Positions 24,668 to 36,454 of a stretch of DNA of 64,000 nt are shown piece after piece. Within the stretch, counting starts at the first letter, position 1. The number at the start of each line of letters is the position of its first letter. Below the pieces are notes generated by a model. That model ran no database searches. It had not been told where the DNA came from and was given only the letters and a program-made list of their open reading frames with translations. This DNA comes from Anagrus nilaparvatae. Its lineage: Eukaryota; Arthropoda; Insecta; Hymenoptera; Mymaridae. Both the position numbers and the translations under genes were made by a program. The stretch lies in NCBI GenBank assembly GCA_022575985.1, contig JAKSXM010000139.1:62001-126000 (forward strand). The letters run 5' to 3'.

Positions 24668-25340
24668 TAGAATAAGATTATGAAATAATTAAACTCAATA
24701 AAATTTATAATTTAAAACTTAAATAAGTATTATATTTTTTTCTTATATTTTTTATAAGCTGTTATAATGTCTGAATTTCGAAGTGCATAGTATATAGGTT
24801 ATGTCTTGATTGTAAGTTGATCAAATTGTTTTAAATCTAATAGTCTCTTTGGTGTATCTATGGATGTACTATACATATTCATATAATTATTTACTACAAT
24901 TTACTGAAGCCCTGTCTGCACCAGATTAATTATTTTTAATCCTTAGGGCTTTGACTATTAATAGCGCTATGTAAAAGTTAAAGGACATGGGATTAAAAAA
25001 TATTAATATGGTTAAAAATAATAATGGCTTAACCAAAATAATTTGAAAATGGATTTGGATAATAGCAACTAGAACACTACTAGAACAAGCAAACTTGTAA
25101 AATTTTTCTATTTTTGATGAACGATTTAATATTACAAGAATATTAAAAAGAATTCATATGCACTGAGGGTTATCGACGGGTTATACTCTATGTAAATAAT
25201 TACGAACCTAAAGTATCAATTTTCACAAAAAATACGTAAACTATAACGAGTAATTTAAGTCCTAATAGAATACTAAAAGATAGAAAATTAATTTAAAATG
25301 TTACTGGTAAAAAAAGTAAATAATTTTTTGTTTTATTACG

Positions 25341-25361
25341 CAATTGCTTGATTTACAGTCT
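25341..25361 (+). promoter_or_regulatory. Distal conserved element of the promoter family
   Basis: CAATTGCTTGATTTACAG and its flank lie about 95 nt upstream of copy 6. Related copies precede copies 7 (28335), 9 (30305), 10 (about 39205, minus) and 11 (about 40872, minus). This could be a distal sequence element or just shared repeat sequence. Confidence 0.5.
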
Positions 25362-25430
25362 TTTTATATACCTATAATAAATTTTACTTGCAAATATTTT
25401 TTCTTAATTGATTGTAGAATCTTTTCTGAT

Positions 25431-25469
25431 TTTTCTCGCAAGCGAAATGACTTTGTAAGACAATATAAG
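25431..25469 (+). promoter_or_regulatory. snRNA-type promoter module, copy 6
   Basis: TTTTCTCGCAAGCGAAATG precedes AATATAAG at 25462 with the 25-nt spacing. The downstream sequence (ATTAAAATTTATTAA, then TATACTTTA and GCGGTTAGAA) is homologous to that below copy 11. Confidence 0.6.
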
Positions 25470-25707
25470 TGATACAATACCACAAACTGCACTTATTAAA
25501 ATTTATTAATTAGAGTTCAAATATACTTTACTGTAATTATTAATATATGCGGTTAGAACGCATCTTTTTGAATTTGTAATTTTGCAAGATATTTTCGTTG
25601 GCTTTTTCTTTTCATGAATATTAAAACTATGAAATTACACATATTGATCCTTTTTAATGTATACTTTATTACCAATATTAACCAAATTTTTAAAACATTT
25701 AATACAG

Positions 25708-28004
25708 ATATGGGTCAATATTTGTGAACTGTATATGACTTTGCATGGGCGGGTCTCGAAATGTACTCCAAAGTATGTTTGGTCGAAATTATATATAAAA
25801 AAAATAATTTTCCCCAATTTTTAGCTTTTTAGATTCAATCTTCTATTTTTTACAGCGATTTTTGTTTTTTTCAATTTTTTGAAATTTTTAATTTTTGAGA
25901 AATTTATGTTCCTTAATTTTTCTCGCAAACGCGCACTTTACAATAAAATTTTTTTTCCTTATAGCACCCCATAGGAAATTTCCCGTAGAATTCGATTCTG
26001 GGGTCCAAATTTTTTTTTGAATTGCGCATGCGCGAGAAAATCAACTTTCTTGCTTTGCCTTTTCTAGCTTATATGCCACAGCTGCAGACAGCTCAATTTT
26101 CATCCTGTTGGTCTCAAATTGTAGGTTTTTTCATATACTTTCAGCATATGAAATCATTTTTTTGGGTAAATTTATTTTAAAAGCACTAAAATTGAAAAAT
26201 AGCGATTTTTAAAAAATCATTTTTCACAAATTTTGAATTTTCTGCCAAGTCACGTGACCAAATGAAAATCTGACTGAAAATTCGGATTCAGCGGAAAATT
26301 CTACATAAGGATACCAATTTTCGTCTTATTTCATTAAATAGTTTCTAAGATATCCCATTTTAAAAATAAAGATTAAAATTGACTTTTTTTAAAAAACCCT
26401 AAAAATGGGACTCTGACTTTAATTATCATATCTGCTAAACAAATAATTATAAAAAGACGAGTAAAAATTTTTTGGAAACTAAGGGCTTGTAAAAAATTTT
26501 TGAGGCCTATAGAACTCGTTTCTTTTAAAAATTAGAATTTTGGCAGCAATTTCAAAATTGGTCATTTTTGGGTAAGAATAGGGATTTGGTTTATTGACTA
26601 TCGCCATGAGAGAATTAACAACAAATAAATGTGGTGTACGATAAATAAATGTTGATACGTATACCGAAAAAATGAGACCAATGGAAAGTATTTTGGTTAG
26701 CTGGCGAGGGTTGCAGCTTTCTATTAAAGATTATGAAAAAAATCCTATTTTATAACATTGTCGTATTTTGTAGCTATTCTATCTTATTTTCAATATTCCG
26801 AATTTTCTAGTTACATAATGAAAATTTTGACGAAATTTTCGAATTCCTCGAGAAATTTTACAAAAGACCCCCTTTTTGGAAAAGTTTGGATGTTTCCGTA
26901 ACGCTATAGAAATAAAAGAAATAGCAAAATACTAAATAACTACAAAATACCACAATGTTATCAAATAGGATTTTTTTCATAATCTTTAATAGAAAGCTGC
27001 AACCTCGCCAGCTAACCAAAATACTTTCCATTGGTCTCATTTTTCGGTATACGTATCAACATTTATTTACCGTACACCACATTTATTTGTTGTTAATTCT
27101 CTCATGGCGATAGTCAATAAACCAAATCCCTATTCTTACCCAAAAATGACCAATTTTGAAATTGCTACCAAAATTCTAATTTTTAAAAGAAACGAGTTCT
27201 ATAGGCCTCAAAAATTTTTTACAAGCCCTTAGTTTCCAAAAAATTTTTACTCGTCTTTTTATAATTATTTGTTTAGCAGATATGATAATTAAAGTCAGAG
27301 TCCCATTTTTTAGGGTTTTTTAAAAAAAGTCAATTTTAATCTTTATTTTTAAAATGGGATATCTTAGAAACTATTTAATGAAATAAGACGAAAATTGGTA
27401 TCCTTATGTAGAATTTTCCGCTGAATCCGAATTTTCAGTCAGATTTTCATTTGGTCACGTGACTTGGCAGAAAATTCAAAATTTGTGAAAAATGATTTTT
27501 TAAAAATCGCTATTTTTCAATTTTAGTGCTTTTAAAATAAATTTACCCAAAAAAATGATTTCATATGCTGAAAGTATATGAAAAAACCTACAATTTGAGA
27601 CCAACAGGATGAAAATTGAGCTGTCTGCAGCTGTGGCATATAAGCTAGAAAAGGCAAAGCAAGAAAGTTGATTTTCTCGCGCATGCGCAGTTCAAAAAAA
27701 AATTTGGACCCCAGAAATCGAATTCTACGGGAAATTTCCTATGGGGTGCTATAAGGAAAAAAAATTTTATTGTAAAGTGCGCGTTTGCGAGAAAAATTAA
27801 GGAACATAAATTTCTCAAAAATTAAAAATTTCAAAAAATTGAAAAAAACAAAAATCGCTGTAAAAAATAGAGGATTGGATCTAAAAAGCTAAAAATTGGG
27901 GAAAATTATTTTTTTTATATATGCTTTCGAGCAAACATACTTTGGAGTACATTCTGAGACTCGAAAATCCAAACTATATACACTTCACAAATATTGACCC
28001 ATAT
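25708..28004. mobile_element. 2.3-kb near-perfect palindromic (fold-back) element
   Basis: Arms of about 1.07 kb (25708-26780 and 26932-28004) mirror each other around 26856. ATATGGGTCAATATTTGTGA at the left end faces its complement at the right end. GAGACCAATGGAAAGTATTT at 26671 faces AAATACTTTCCATTGGTCTC ending at 27041. The arms are about 95% complementary, so the element is fairly young. There is no transposase frame, and the short open frames inside are mirror-image artefacts. It sits within the promoter-module array, between copies 6 and 7. No clear target duplication is visible. Confidence 0.85.
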
Positions 28005-28484
28005 AAGATTGAGCATAATTTACTAAAAATAAAATGGAATGTTATAATAGAAAATTTATAAAAATTATTTATTGATCACAAAAATTGCATTTTATATTTA
28101 AAACCGAGTTTAAAACAAGTATTAAAATATACACAAAATTTTTATCAATGAAAATCTGATAATAGTAAAAAAATACGTCAAGAATTTCTAAAAACCTGCA
28201 TGTAGGAAAAAACTCGGTAAAAAAAATTTTAAATTAATTTATCATAACAGTAAATAAGCTTTGTTGATTAAACATTACTAAATCCATGCTATACAATATT
28301 ACTTGGTCATAATTAGTACGCCATTTTACAAACGCAATTGCTTAATTTAAAGTCTATTGTGTATATAAAACAAATTTTATTTGCAAATATATTTCCGATA
28401 ATTAAGTTTATTACAGCTAACTAGTTAATTTTTAATATAGAGATGCAAAATTTAATGAATGGATTAAACAAATCCTTTTTGCTT

Positions 28485-28523
28485 TTTTCTCGAAATTGAA
28501 ATTACTTTCTAAAAGTATATAAG
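28485..28523 (+). promoter_or_regulatory. snRNA-type promoter module, copy 7
   Basis: TTTTCTCGAAATTGAAATTAC precedes TATATAAG at 28516 with the 25-nt spacing. Its distal element at 28335 (CAATTGCTTAATTTAAAG) is diverged. Confidence 0.6.
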
Positions 28524-28600
28524 AAGAAACTAGATTCAACAAATTTGCCAAAATTTTTTATTTAAAATTTGATAATAATCATATGCAATCATAATTATAA

Positions 28601-29406
28601 GCGTTTGTAACCTACAATAGGGTCAACGAGCTACCATCTCGCGAGAGTGATGTGAACGATTTTTCTCCCTGAATCCTCAATACTCGTGAGAGTAAATTTT
28701 GTTGAAAAAATAAATAAAAAAAAACATTTTTAACCTATTTTTAAATTTATTAATTAATAAATGTTGTTAAACTTAACAAATAATAAATTAAAAAAGAGCT
28801 CAAATATAATTAACTAATAAATATTAAATTATTATTATCTTAATAAACATAGTACAAAAGCAAACAAATAAGAGAAAAATAACAAATTATTATACAAAAA
28901 GTGATATTTTTATGGTCTATTATTTATTTTTGTTTAAAAAAGATGAAATTAATTTTAATATTCTGATTTATTGGAAAATTCAGAATAAGAATTCGCTTTT
29001 ATGAAACTGTTTGTAATAAATGCCTTGATAGCCTTATTCAAAAATTTTGTTGGTTGAGTCCTAAACAAGATGTCACCTTTCGGATAACATCTGAATAAAT
29101 CTAAATGACATCTGAACATCTAAATAAAATTAAATATAGGTTGTTCTTGTTAGAACATGAAATACTAAACTCAGTTCAATTCAAATATTATTAATATCAA
29201 TTCTTTTTACAACAATTATTACTTTTTGATTTACAATTTTTAATAACCAAAAAAAAATCAAATTTATTTATTTACCATCTGAATCTAATCGCATACTACC
29301 AATAACTCAATAAAAGCAATTATGACATTAAAAAATTAAGCAATCAATGTTGCTTAGTAACAGATAAAAATTTAAATTAAAAATATTTAATATTTGCGTT
29401 CGTAAC
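28601..29406. repeat. Possible insertion flanked by GCGTT repeats
   Basis: GCGTTTGTAAC at 28601-28611 and GCGTTCGTAAC at 29396-29406 flank a ~790-bp stretch containing the palindrome TCTCGCGAGA at 28636. A GCGTT target duplication is possible. It would explain why the spacing between promoter copies 7 and 8 (1.33 kb) is about double the local unit. No coding content. Confidence 0.3.
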
Positions 29407-29816
29407 ATTCTTCCCCAGTACAAGACTTGTTGAAGTCTTACTCACATAAGATCAGGCCAAGATCAAGCTTTTCTTTGGATCATTTCTAAATTTCACATTT
29501 CTTGCTGAAAGTAATTCTGTAAAATTTAAAAATATCACAATTAAATTTCAAAAAATGCCACTGATTTAAAACTAGTGTATCTGGGAAAGAAAATATTTTA
29601 AATTATTAACAGAGAGCCCAAAACGGGTGCCGTAATATTTAACCTGAAAATATAATTTTATGCACACTAACTACAAAATGATAAAATATTAGTGATATTT
29701 TTTTTGTTCAATTATATTCAAATAATGAAATGTATCAATCATCATGTATTGAATATATGTTATTAGTTAATTCACAATATGTTAATATGATTTATATATT
29801 CATTTTCTTTTTTAGT

Positions 29817-29855
29817 TTCTCCCGCAAGTGAAATGATTTTGTAAAAGTATATAAG
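29817..29855 (+). promoter_or_regulatory. snRNA-type promoter module, copy 8
   Basis: TTTCTCCCGCAAGTGAAATG precedes TATATAAG at 29848 with the 25-nt spacing. It is almost identical to copy 5 across the module and into the downstream TAAATTTTATAATTTTAAA. Confidence 0.65.
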
Positions 29856-30463
29856 TATGTAAAAATAAATCAGCGTTAAATTTTATAATTTTAAATTAGA
29901 ATATATTTTTTTATGAAAGTTTTATTAAATTGATATTATGCTTTCAAAGCACGAACTATAATAGGTTTCTTTTCAACCCAAGTTGATTAAATTTTTGAAA
30001 ATCTTATAAACTCTTTAGAATATTTTCTGATTTTCATGATGGTCGTCTGCGAAGACTTACTATTTTCATTAAATATACTTTCTGAGATATTTTGCAAATG
30101 GATTAGTTTTATTATATAATAAGCAATTTAAAATTTTTATTATATTTTGACAATACTAGTTATAGCCAAAAATTTTATTTTTTCTGGAATTTTTATATAT
30201 TTTATGTTCTGTTTAATACAGGCATTTTATAATAAATAATAATAATTTTATGATAAAATATGTATAGTTAATTAATACGCTGTTTCGAGCGCTGTTTTAC
30301 CATACAATTGCTTGATTTACAATCTATCGCATAATAAATATGTGCAACGGCTTTTCCTAAACTATATTCAAATACTTTTTATGTGTTTAGTCAATTCTTA
30401 ACATAGAAGCCTGCAGGATTTACACAATCGATTCTTTAAATATTAATTATATATTTTTTGATT

Positions 30464-30502
30464 TTTTCTCGCAAGCAAAACGTCTTCGGGAAACTATATA
30501 AG
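30464..30502 (+). promoter_or_regulatory. snRNA-type promoter module, copy 9
   Basis: TTTTCTCGCAAGCAAAACG precedes TATATAAG at 30495 with the 25-nt spacing. Its distal element is at 30305. It is the last plus-strand copy of the cluster. Confidence 0.6.
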
Positions 30503-33500
30503 AGTAAATGACATAATGTTCAAAGCATATACTTTTTTAAAATTTATCTGAAATTTAAATATACTTTTTTATATCCCTTTCTTGTAACATTTGCTTTTGG
30601 AACGTATGTGATTAATATATTCAATCAAATCATTAAAAATTTGATGGTAATTTTGCAATATTTCTTGTTAATTGATGATTTGATATATTATTTAAAATGA
30701 AAATATTACTTAGCAATTTAAAAATTGTGGTGCATTTTCATTAAAATAAAATATTAACTATACTTCTTTGTATTATTTATATGTGTATAATTATCGATAT
30801 TTATCGCATATTTTAAATATAAAAACGAATAAATTTAACTAATAATAATAAAATAAAATCTTAAAACATGTTTAAAACATTAGACAAAATTTTAATTAAA
30901 TAAATGAAAATTATAAACTAATTTATTTATAAACCTCGCAATAAAATGCTTGTAAACCACAAAAGATACATGTAAAACAAGCATTGAAAAATATAAAAAA
31001 TAATTTATGATTCTTTAAATTATTAAATAATCAAAAAACTTTCAAAAATCTGCATCGAATAAACATTATTTAATTAATTTGTCTTAACAGTAAATAAAGT
31101 TTTCTGAAAAAAAGTTACCATAATAATTGTTCGAATAACACAACGAAATAGAATAACATGCAAGAAAACACCAATAAAAATTACCAATAAATAAAAATTA
31201 CAACCATCTGTCTAGATCTACATCCTAAAAATACAATTTTATGCATATTACATAAAAATTTTTCAAAAAAAAAAAAATTAAGTACTAATAATAACGTAAG
31301 GGTAAATAAAAAAAAAAAAATATATATTTATGCATCATAAATTACAAATAATAAAAAAAAAATTGCATATTAGTCATCGAGTTTTCCTTTTATCAATAAC
31401 AAATAAACATTAAATAACAACAAAAAAGCACCCCCTTTTTAGATGAAAAAAAAATTTTTTATATATATTTTTTTGTCGTACTTATTAATCTTGACTTCGA
31501 ATTTATTCCCATAAATAAAATTTTAATATAACGTACTTTTTTAAAAATCTTTTGATAACAATCATATATTTTTATTCTGTCTAATGGAAAATCCTAACAT
31601 AACATCCATTTATTTCTTATAGTATCGATCTAATCAAATATAAATAAATCCCTCACTAACTCACATACATAGCTATAAATGCTACATTAAACACATACTT
31701 ATAGAAAAAAAAAATAAATTTCTGCATTGGTTCAAAAAATAAAGTAAGACTTATAATCTTAATATAATACATATAAATTTACGATAGTATTTTATACAAG
31801 TAATCACATATAAAGAGAAAAAAGGGGACCCAAAAATAACCCTCGAAGGTGTATACTGTATATTATAAAAATATAACGTACCCCTGCAAAACTTTTTTTT
31901 TTGAAAAGGGGAGGAGGAGGATAACAGGAGAACGACACGACGTAATGTTATATATAATTGTATATATATATCATATAGGTTCAAAAGGGCGACATATTCG
32001 AAATTGCACTTGGATATGGTGCACTTGTATTTATTGAATATATATGGGAAGATCTGGCTAATTTTATCAAAGACGAATTTATTTTGGATACTTTAGTAAA
32101 ATAAATTTTGTAGTCTTTGGTATTATATGTTAATTAGAACTATAATAATAATAACTATGTAAGAGTGTAACTAGTTTTGTATATTAAAAATAAAGGCAAA
32201 TAATAATAATAATTCTTTGGTATTAGACTTGTGATTCTGTTATTATAATTAAGGGTTGCTGTATTTACAATTGCTTGAACCAATTAGGTCTAAACAGACT
32301 TTTTTATATTATTAATTATGGAAAAAATTATTAAAAACATTTGTCTAAAATATGAAGAAGCGAAAATTTTTTCACAAAAAGAATAGTTTTTCACTTTACT
32401 ATTTGAAATAGTTCGCTCGTTTGGTGAAATTATTACTGTCTGTACAATAGCTAAAATTTTAATAAAAAATACTTTTCTTTAATAGCTATAAACTTCTTAT
32501 AGCTTTTTTAATGACACTAAAATAAGGATTATTAGTAGTCCAATTTTTAGGCTGTAATGTTATTACACAGAATTTATTTTTGACCATATTTGAACAAAAC
32601 CATTATCAACTACATCGGTTTTAACTTTAAATTGATTAATAAGCTTATATTTTAATCCTAGCAGACTCCTCGCCAATAACTAAGAAAAATTAAATGCATC
32701 CTTTGGTCAAACGAACTATCTGGACCATTCTTTATTTTTCCAACCTTGAGTCATAATATATATATTATTTCGAACAATTAGAACAAAAACTGAGATATTT
32801 GAACTCGATACCAAATACCATTCTGATAAATAATTTCAAAAAAAATTTTATAGTCAAAAATAGTTGGATTACCCCATGTATATTATATATAGTATAGGTG
32901 CGTGCGTGCACGTGGAAATCTTTTCATCAAATGTACTGCTTATATACTTTAACCTTTTGTATTTTGGATTTCATGTAGGGAAAGGTATAGGGTCCCTTAA
33001 AATAATGTAAGGTTTTTTCTATTTTTTTTTTTATTTTAGTTAAAAATTTATACACGTCAATGTATTGGAATTTTAGATATGGTTTATATATATGTGTGTT
33101 TATATATTTGAATTCGTACAGTATAGGTATTTTTTTATGCGTGTGTGTATACGTGTCTACTTGACTGTATTCGCACGCGTCGTGTGGGTTTTAATTTATC
33201 AAGTGTCGATATTGCTTTATTTGCATGAAAAAGCGAACACCTACTGTGCATTCATTCTGAAGTGTACAGATTTTTTTTTTTTTTATTTTATTGTAATCTA
33301 CAATATTTTTAGAGTGCTTATTATTTTTCTTGCAGATTTGTATATGAGCAAATCCAGTTTCTTTGGACTTTTTTTTATATTGGATAAAACGACAAATTTT
33401 CACCAAAATTTTTGTTTTTTTCAATTGGGGTTTGCTTAAGTTTTTCAAGTCTACAGATGGATAGTAAATACGCTTGTTCATCAGGCCTAAAAGAATTTTT

Positions 33501-34159
33501 TCTCGAATCTGATGTAACCAAACAATTAATAATTTTTATAGTTTCATTTTTTACTCTAAATATATCAAAATACTTATAAATGATTTCAATCTGTTCTATA
33601 AACCTAAATTCAACAGATGTGAGAAAAATTCATTTAATGCCCAAAGACATTACCTCAAAAAAAGTCTATTCTCTTACGTTCCTAACATAAATTCCACAAG
33701 TAATTTCAAAATTAATAGTTTAGGAGTTTACTTCTTTTAATGTTTTGTGGTGGTACAGCTGGGTTGTATAATAGATTAATAATAAATAATTTTTTTTTAT
33801 TAATTCAAAATTTCAACAGAACTACTACATATTGCATTTGTTACTATTTATATTCAAAAAATATTAATGCACAGTTTTTTTTTTTTGTTTAATTCATTTA
33901 TAAAGGTGAATTGCTCAACTTGTTGATTTTAGAAAAAATGAACCAATTTTGAATTTGATCAATTTTGACTAGCATAGAAAATTGAAAATGATTGACAAAT
34001 TTTTTTAGATCACTGATCAAAGCATTGATTTTAGATTCTAAAAATTGAAGTTAAAAAATTGGGTCATCAAATGGTGATAATATGGTGTATACCAGTTTGA
34101 AAATTAACAATTAATAATTAATAAAAAAGAATATTAAATTTAATTAACTTAAAAAATAA
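30503..34159. other. AT-rich intergenic stretch
   Basis: No gene is seen. A GT/TA-rich stretch at 33085-33180 carries TATATATGTGTG-type simple repeats. The open frames here (31751-31984 and 33092-33481) are low complexity on both strands. Confidence 0.35.
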
Positions 34160-34404
34160 TGTGGGATTTGAGTCAACCTGAAGATAATTGCTAATTTGAT
34201 TATTGTATTTTAATTAATATTATTTGAGATTTTGTAAAGTTTGAGAATGAGTCAGTCAGTAGTAGTTGTTGTTTTTAGTTAGTCTTGTCATAGAGTCTCA
34301 GTTATGTCAGAGTCTTGTCTAGTATTATAATAAATGCGTGTTTTTTAATTATGCAATATCAATAAAGGTGTTTAAATTATTTTGATGCCCTAACCAATCC
34401 CACA
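34160..34404 (+). repeat. 5' LTR of a non-autonomous LTR retrotransposon
   Basis: This 245-bp repeat starts TGTGGGATTTGAG and ends CCAATCCCACA, so it has TG...CA ends within a short inverted repeat. It is identical by eye to 36210-36454. AATAAA lies at 34361. ATAA flanks the element on both sides (34156-34159 and 36455-36458). Confidence 0.93.
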
Positions 34405-35251
34405 AATTTTGGGGAACCCTCCGGGATTGCAACATCTTACTTGTAGGATGGTTAGGGCCAAGACGACGTTGGTGAACTAGTGAAGAATAAAGTGAAGTAA
34501 AGTGAAGTAAAGTAAAGTGAGTGACAGAGAGGTTCCTAGATTATATAAAAGATTTCAAGGCGGCGAATTCTTATCCTTGGCTGTGGCACAGTTGTACCTT
34601 GGAGGAGGTATACAGGAATTTCAAAAGGACATTGGCGGTCCGAAAGAGGTTAGTCACGAAAACTGCAAGAGGCGTTATCGTGCAAGAGGTATACGGTTTT
34701 GCAGGTGGCAAATACCGTATCATAGAGAAGAGATTCCTGAAGGACAAGTCTTCTAGAGGACGAAGTCTTATCCTTGGCTGTCGTGCAGCGGTGCCTTGCA
34801 GGAGGTACCTAGGAGCATTTGCACTGGACACAGGCGGTCCAAGAAGACGAGTTTACAGAAGGAGTTCTGTAAGTACGACGATACCTTGGAGGAGGTACTT
34901 AAGGTGTAACTACTAAGGATACAGGCGGTCCAAAGAAGTTGCATTTACGGAAGGAGTTCTGCGAGTACAAGAAAGAAGATTTTAATTGTCGCAGGCGGTG
35001 AAAATCACGGTAGAAGAAACAGGTGTCCGGTATACGCAGGCGGCGTTTACCATAAAGAAGAGCGTAATTGTCGAAGAACTGCAGGCGGCAGTTGCTAAGA
35101 AGAAAATTTCAATTTTCTCAGGCAGCGACTTTTGTGACAGTAGAATCCAGCGATCGCAAGAGGCGGTTACCAAAAGAGAAGGACACGAAGATTTTTGCAA
35201 ATTTTAACTGTTAAAAATACGAGAGCAAGCCGGTTAAGGTAATTGTAAAAT

Positions 35252-36121
35252 ATGACTAGAGAAAAACTTAGTGAGTTTCAGGCTAAGCTTGATCAGATAA
35301 TGAGCCAAATAGAAGCACTGAAGGCGGAGAACCAGATGCTGAAGGAGCAGCAATTGGCGTTATCAGTTTCTAGGAGCAGAGAAACGACTCCGAGTTCGCA
35401 ATCATTGGAGCAAAGGGTGTATCAGCCTCCTATACTATTAAGGGATGCGGCGGATTCACTTCCGAAATTTTGTGGAAACGATCCAGCAAAACCAGTCCAT
35501 GAGTGGACCAGAGTGCTGCAAAATAAAATTATCGCTTTTCAATGGACGGAACTAGAAGGATATTTGGCGGCAAGCGGAGCCCTAGAAGGCGCAGCAAAGA
35601 AGTGGGCAGAAAGTCATTCGGAGATCAATACATGGGCCGATTTAAAAGCTGGTCTTGAACGAGAATTTAAGTCAAGGACATCACCAGCGCAAATTTATGA
35701 GAAGATAGCAGCAAGGCGGCGCAAAAAGGACGAAAATCCTGTGGATTATTTGCATGGTATGAAGGCTCTTGGGCGTCAGGCGAACATGGAAGAGAGAGAT
35801 ATTCTGCGTTACGTCATAAAGGGCATCACGGACGATGAGAAGACAAAACTCATGCTGTATTCCGTTCGAAACTTTGAGGAGCTGCGAGATCGCTTAGATT
35901 TTATTGGAGATGCACTTACTGCACCTAAAGAATGTAAAAATAAAAATGACGATAAAAATAACGAAAAAGTTGCAGGTGCGCAGAAGGTTAAACAATGTTA
36001 CAACTGTGGAGACGATGGTCATGAAAGCTTAGACTGTCCAGATAAGGAGAAAGGTGTAAAGTGCTACAGTTGCGGAGAATTTGGGCATATCTCAACTACG
36101 TGTCCAGAGATGCAAAATTAA
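35252..36121 (+). CDS. gag: Retrotransposon Gag polyprotein with two zinc knuckles
   Basis: This 289-residue capsid/nucleocapsid protein would package element RNA. Residues 1-35 form a short coiled coil (EFQAKLDQIMSQIEALKAEN). Residues ~70-200 match the retrotransposon Gag core (GAAKKWAESH, then the EREFKSRTS and PVDYLHGM blocks). Two CCHC knuckles close the protein: CYNCGDDGHESLDC and CYSCGEFGHISTTC. The frame is intact from ATG 35252 to TAA at 36119. No pol frame overlaps or follows. Codon use is less AT-rich than the surroundings, as expected of a recent arrival. Upstream frames in the leader (34517-34916) arise from its repeats and I do not call them genes. Confidence 0.93.
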   Translation: MTREKLSEFQAKLDQIMSQIEALKAENQMLKEQQLALSVSRSRETTPSSQSLEQRVYQPPILLRDAADSLPKFCGNDPAKPVHEWTRVLQNKIIAFQWTELEGYLAASGALEGAAKKWAESHSEINTWADLKAGLEREFKSRTSPAQIYEKIAARRRKKDENPVDYLHGMKALGRQANMEERDILRYVIKGITDDEKTKLMLYSVRNFEELRDRLDFIGDALTAPKECKNKNDDKNNEKVAGAQKVKQCYNCGDDGHESLDCPDKEKGVKCYSCGEFGHISTTCPEMQN

Positions 36122-36209
36122 GTAAGAAAAGGCGGTAAACGGGACTCAGACAAAGGTCATCAGGAAGGTGTGTCCACCTGAGGCAGGTGAACAGTCAGGA
36201 CGGCCGAGT

Positions 36210-36454
36210 TGTGGGATTTGAGTCAACCTGAAGATAATTGCTAATTTGATTATTGTATTTTAATTAATATTATTTGAGATTTTGTAAAGTTTGAGAATGA
36301 GTCAGTCAGTAGTAGTTGTTGTTTTTAGTTAGTCTTGTCATAGAGTCTCAGTTATGTCAGAGTCTTGTCTAGTATTATAATAAATGCGTGTTTTTTAATT
36401 ATGCAATATCAATAAAGGTGTTTAAATTATTTTGATGCCCTAACCAATCCCACA
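36210..36454 (+). repeat. 3' LTR of the gag-only element
   Basis: Identical to the 5' LTR over 245 bp. Identity implies a very recent insertion. Confidence 0.93.

Larger units (their letters stand above)
34160..36454 (+). mobile_element. Gag-only (TR-GAG type) LTR retrotransposon, 2295 bp
   Basis: The element has two identical 245-bp LTRs, a 4-bp ATAA target duplication and a candidate primer-binding site starting TGGGGAACCCTCCGGG at 34410. A GC-richer leader with repeated CAGGCGGTCC and GGAGGAGGTA motifs (34440-35200) and one gag gene follow. No protease, reverse transcriptase, RNase H or integrase is present, so movement would need a partner element. The ~90 bp between gag and the 3' LTR lack a clear polypurine tract. 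Zinc knuckles and the gag fold suggest a Gypsy-type origin. Confidence 0.9.

Noticed and set aside
26858..27040. Minus-strand 60-codon frame
   Set aside because: Lies across the loop and arm of the palindrome; the mirror arm gives the same start and the rest is AT-driven.
33092..33481. Overlapping 96-115-codon open frames on both strands
   Set aside because: Low-complexity Phe/Ile/Lys-rich readings of AT-rich DNA; no motif, and both strands are open by composition.
33501..33540. Fourteenth promoter module (TTTTTTCTCGAATC)
   Set aside because: No TATA box 25 nt downstream and no similarity beyond TTTTCTCGA.
34517..34916. Two overlapping frames in the LTR element leader
   Set aside because: They arise from repeated GGAGGAGGTA and CAGGCGGTCC motifs; no Gag or Pol similarity.
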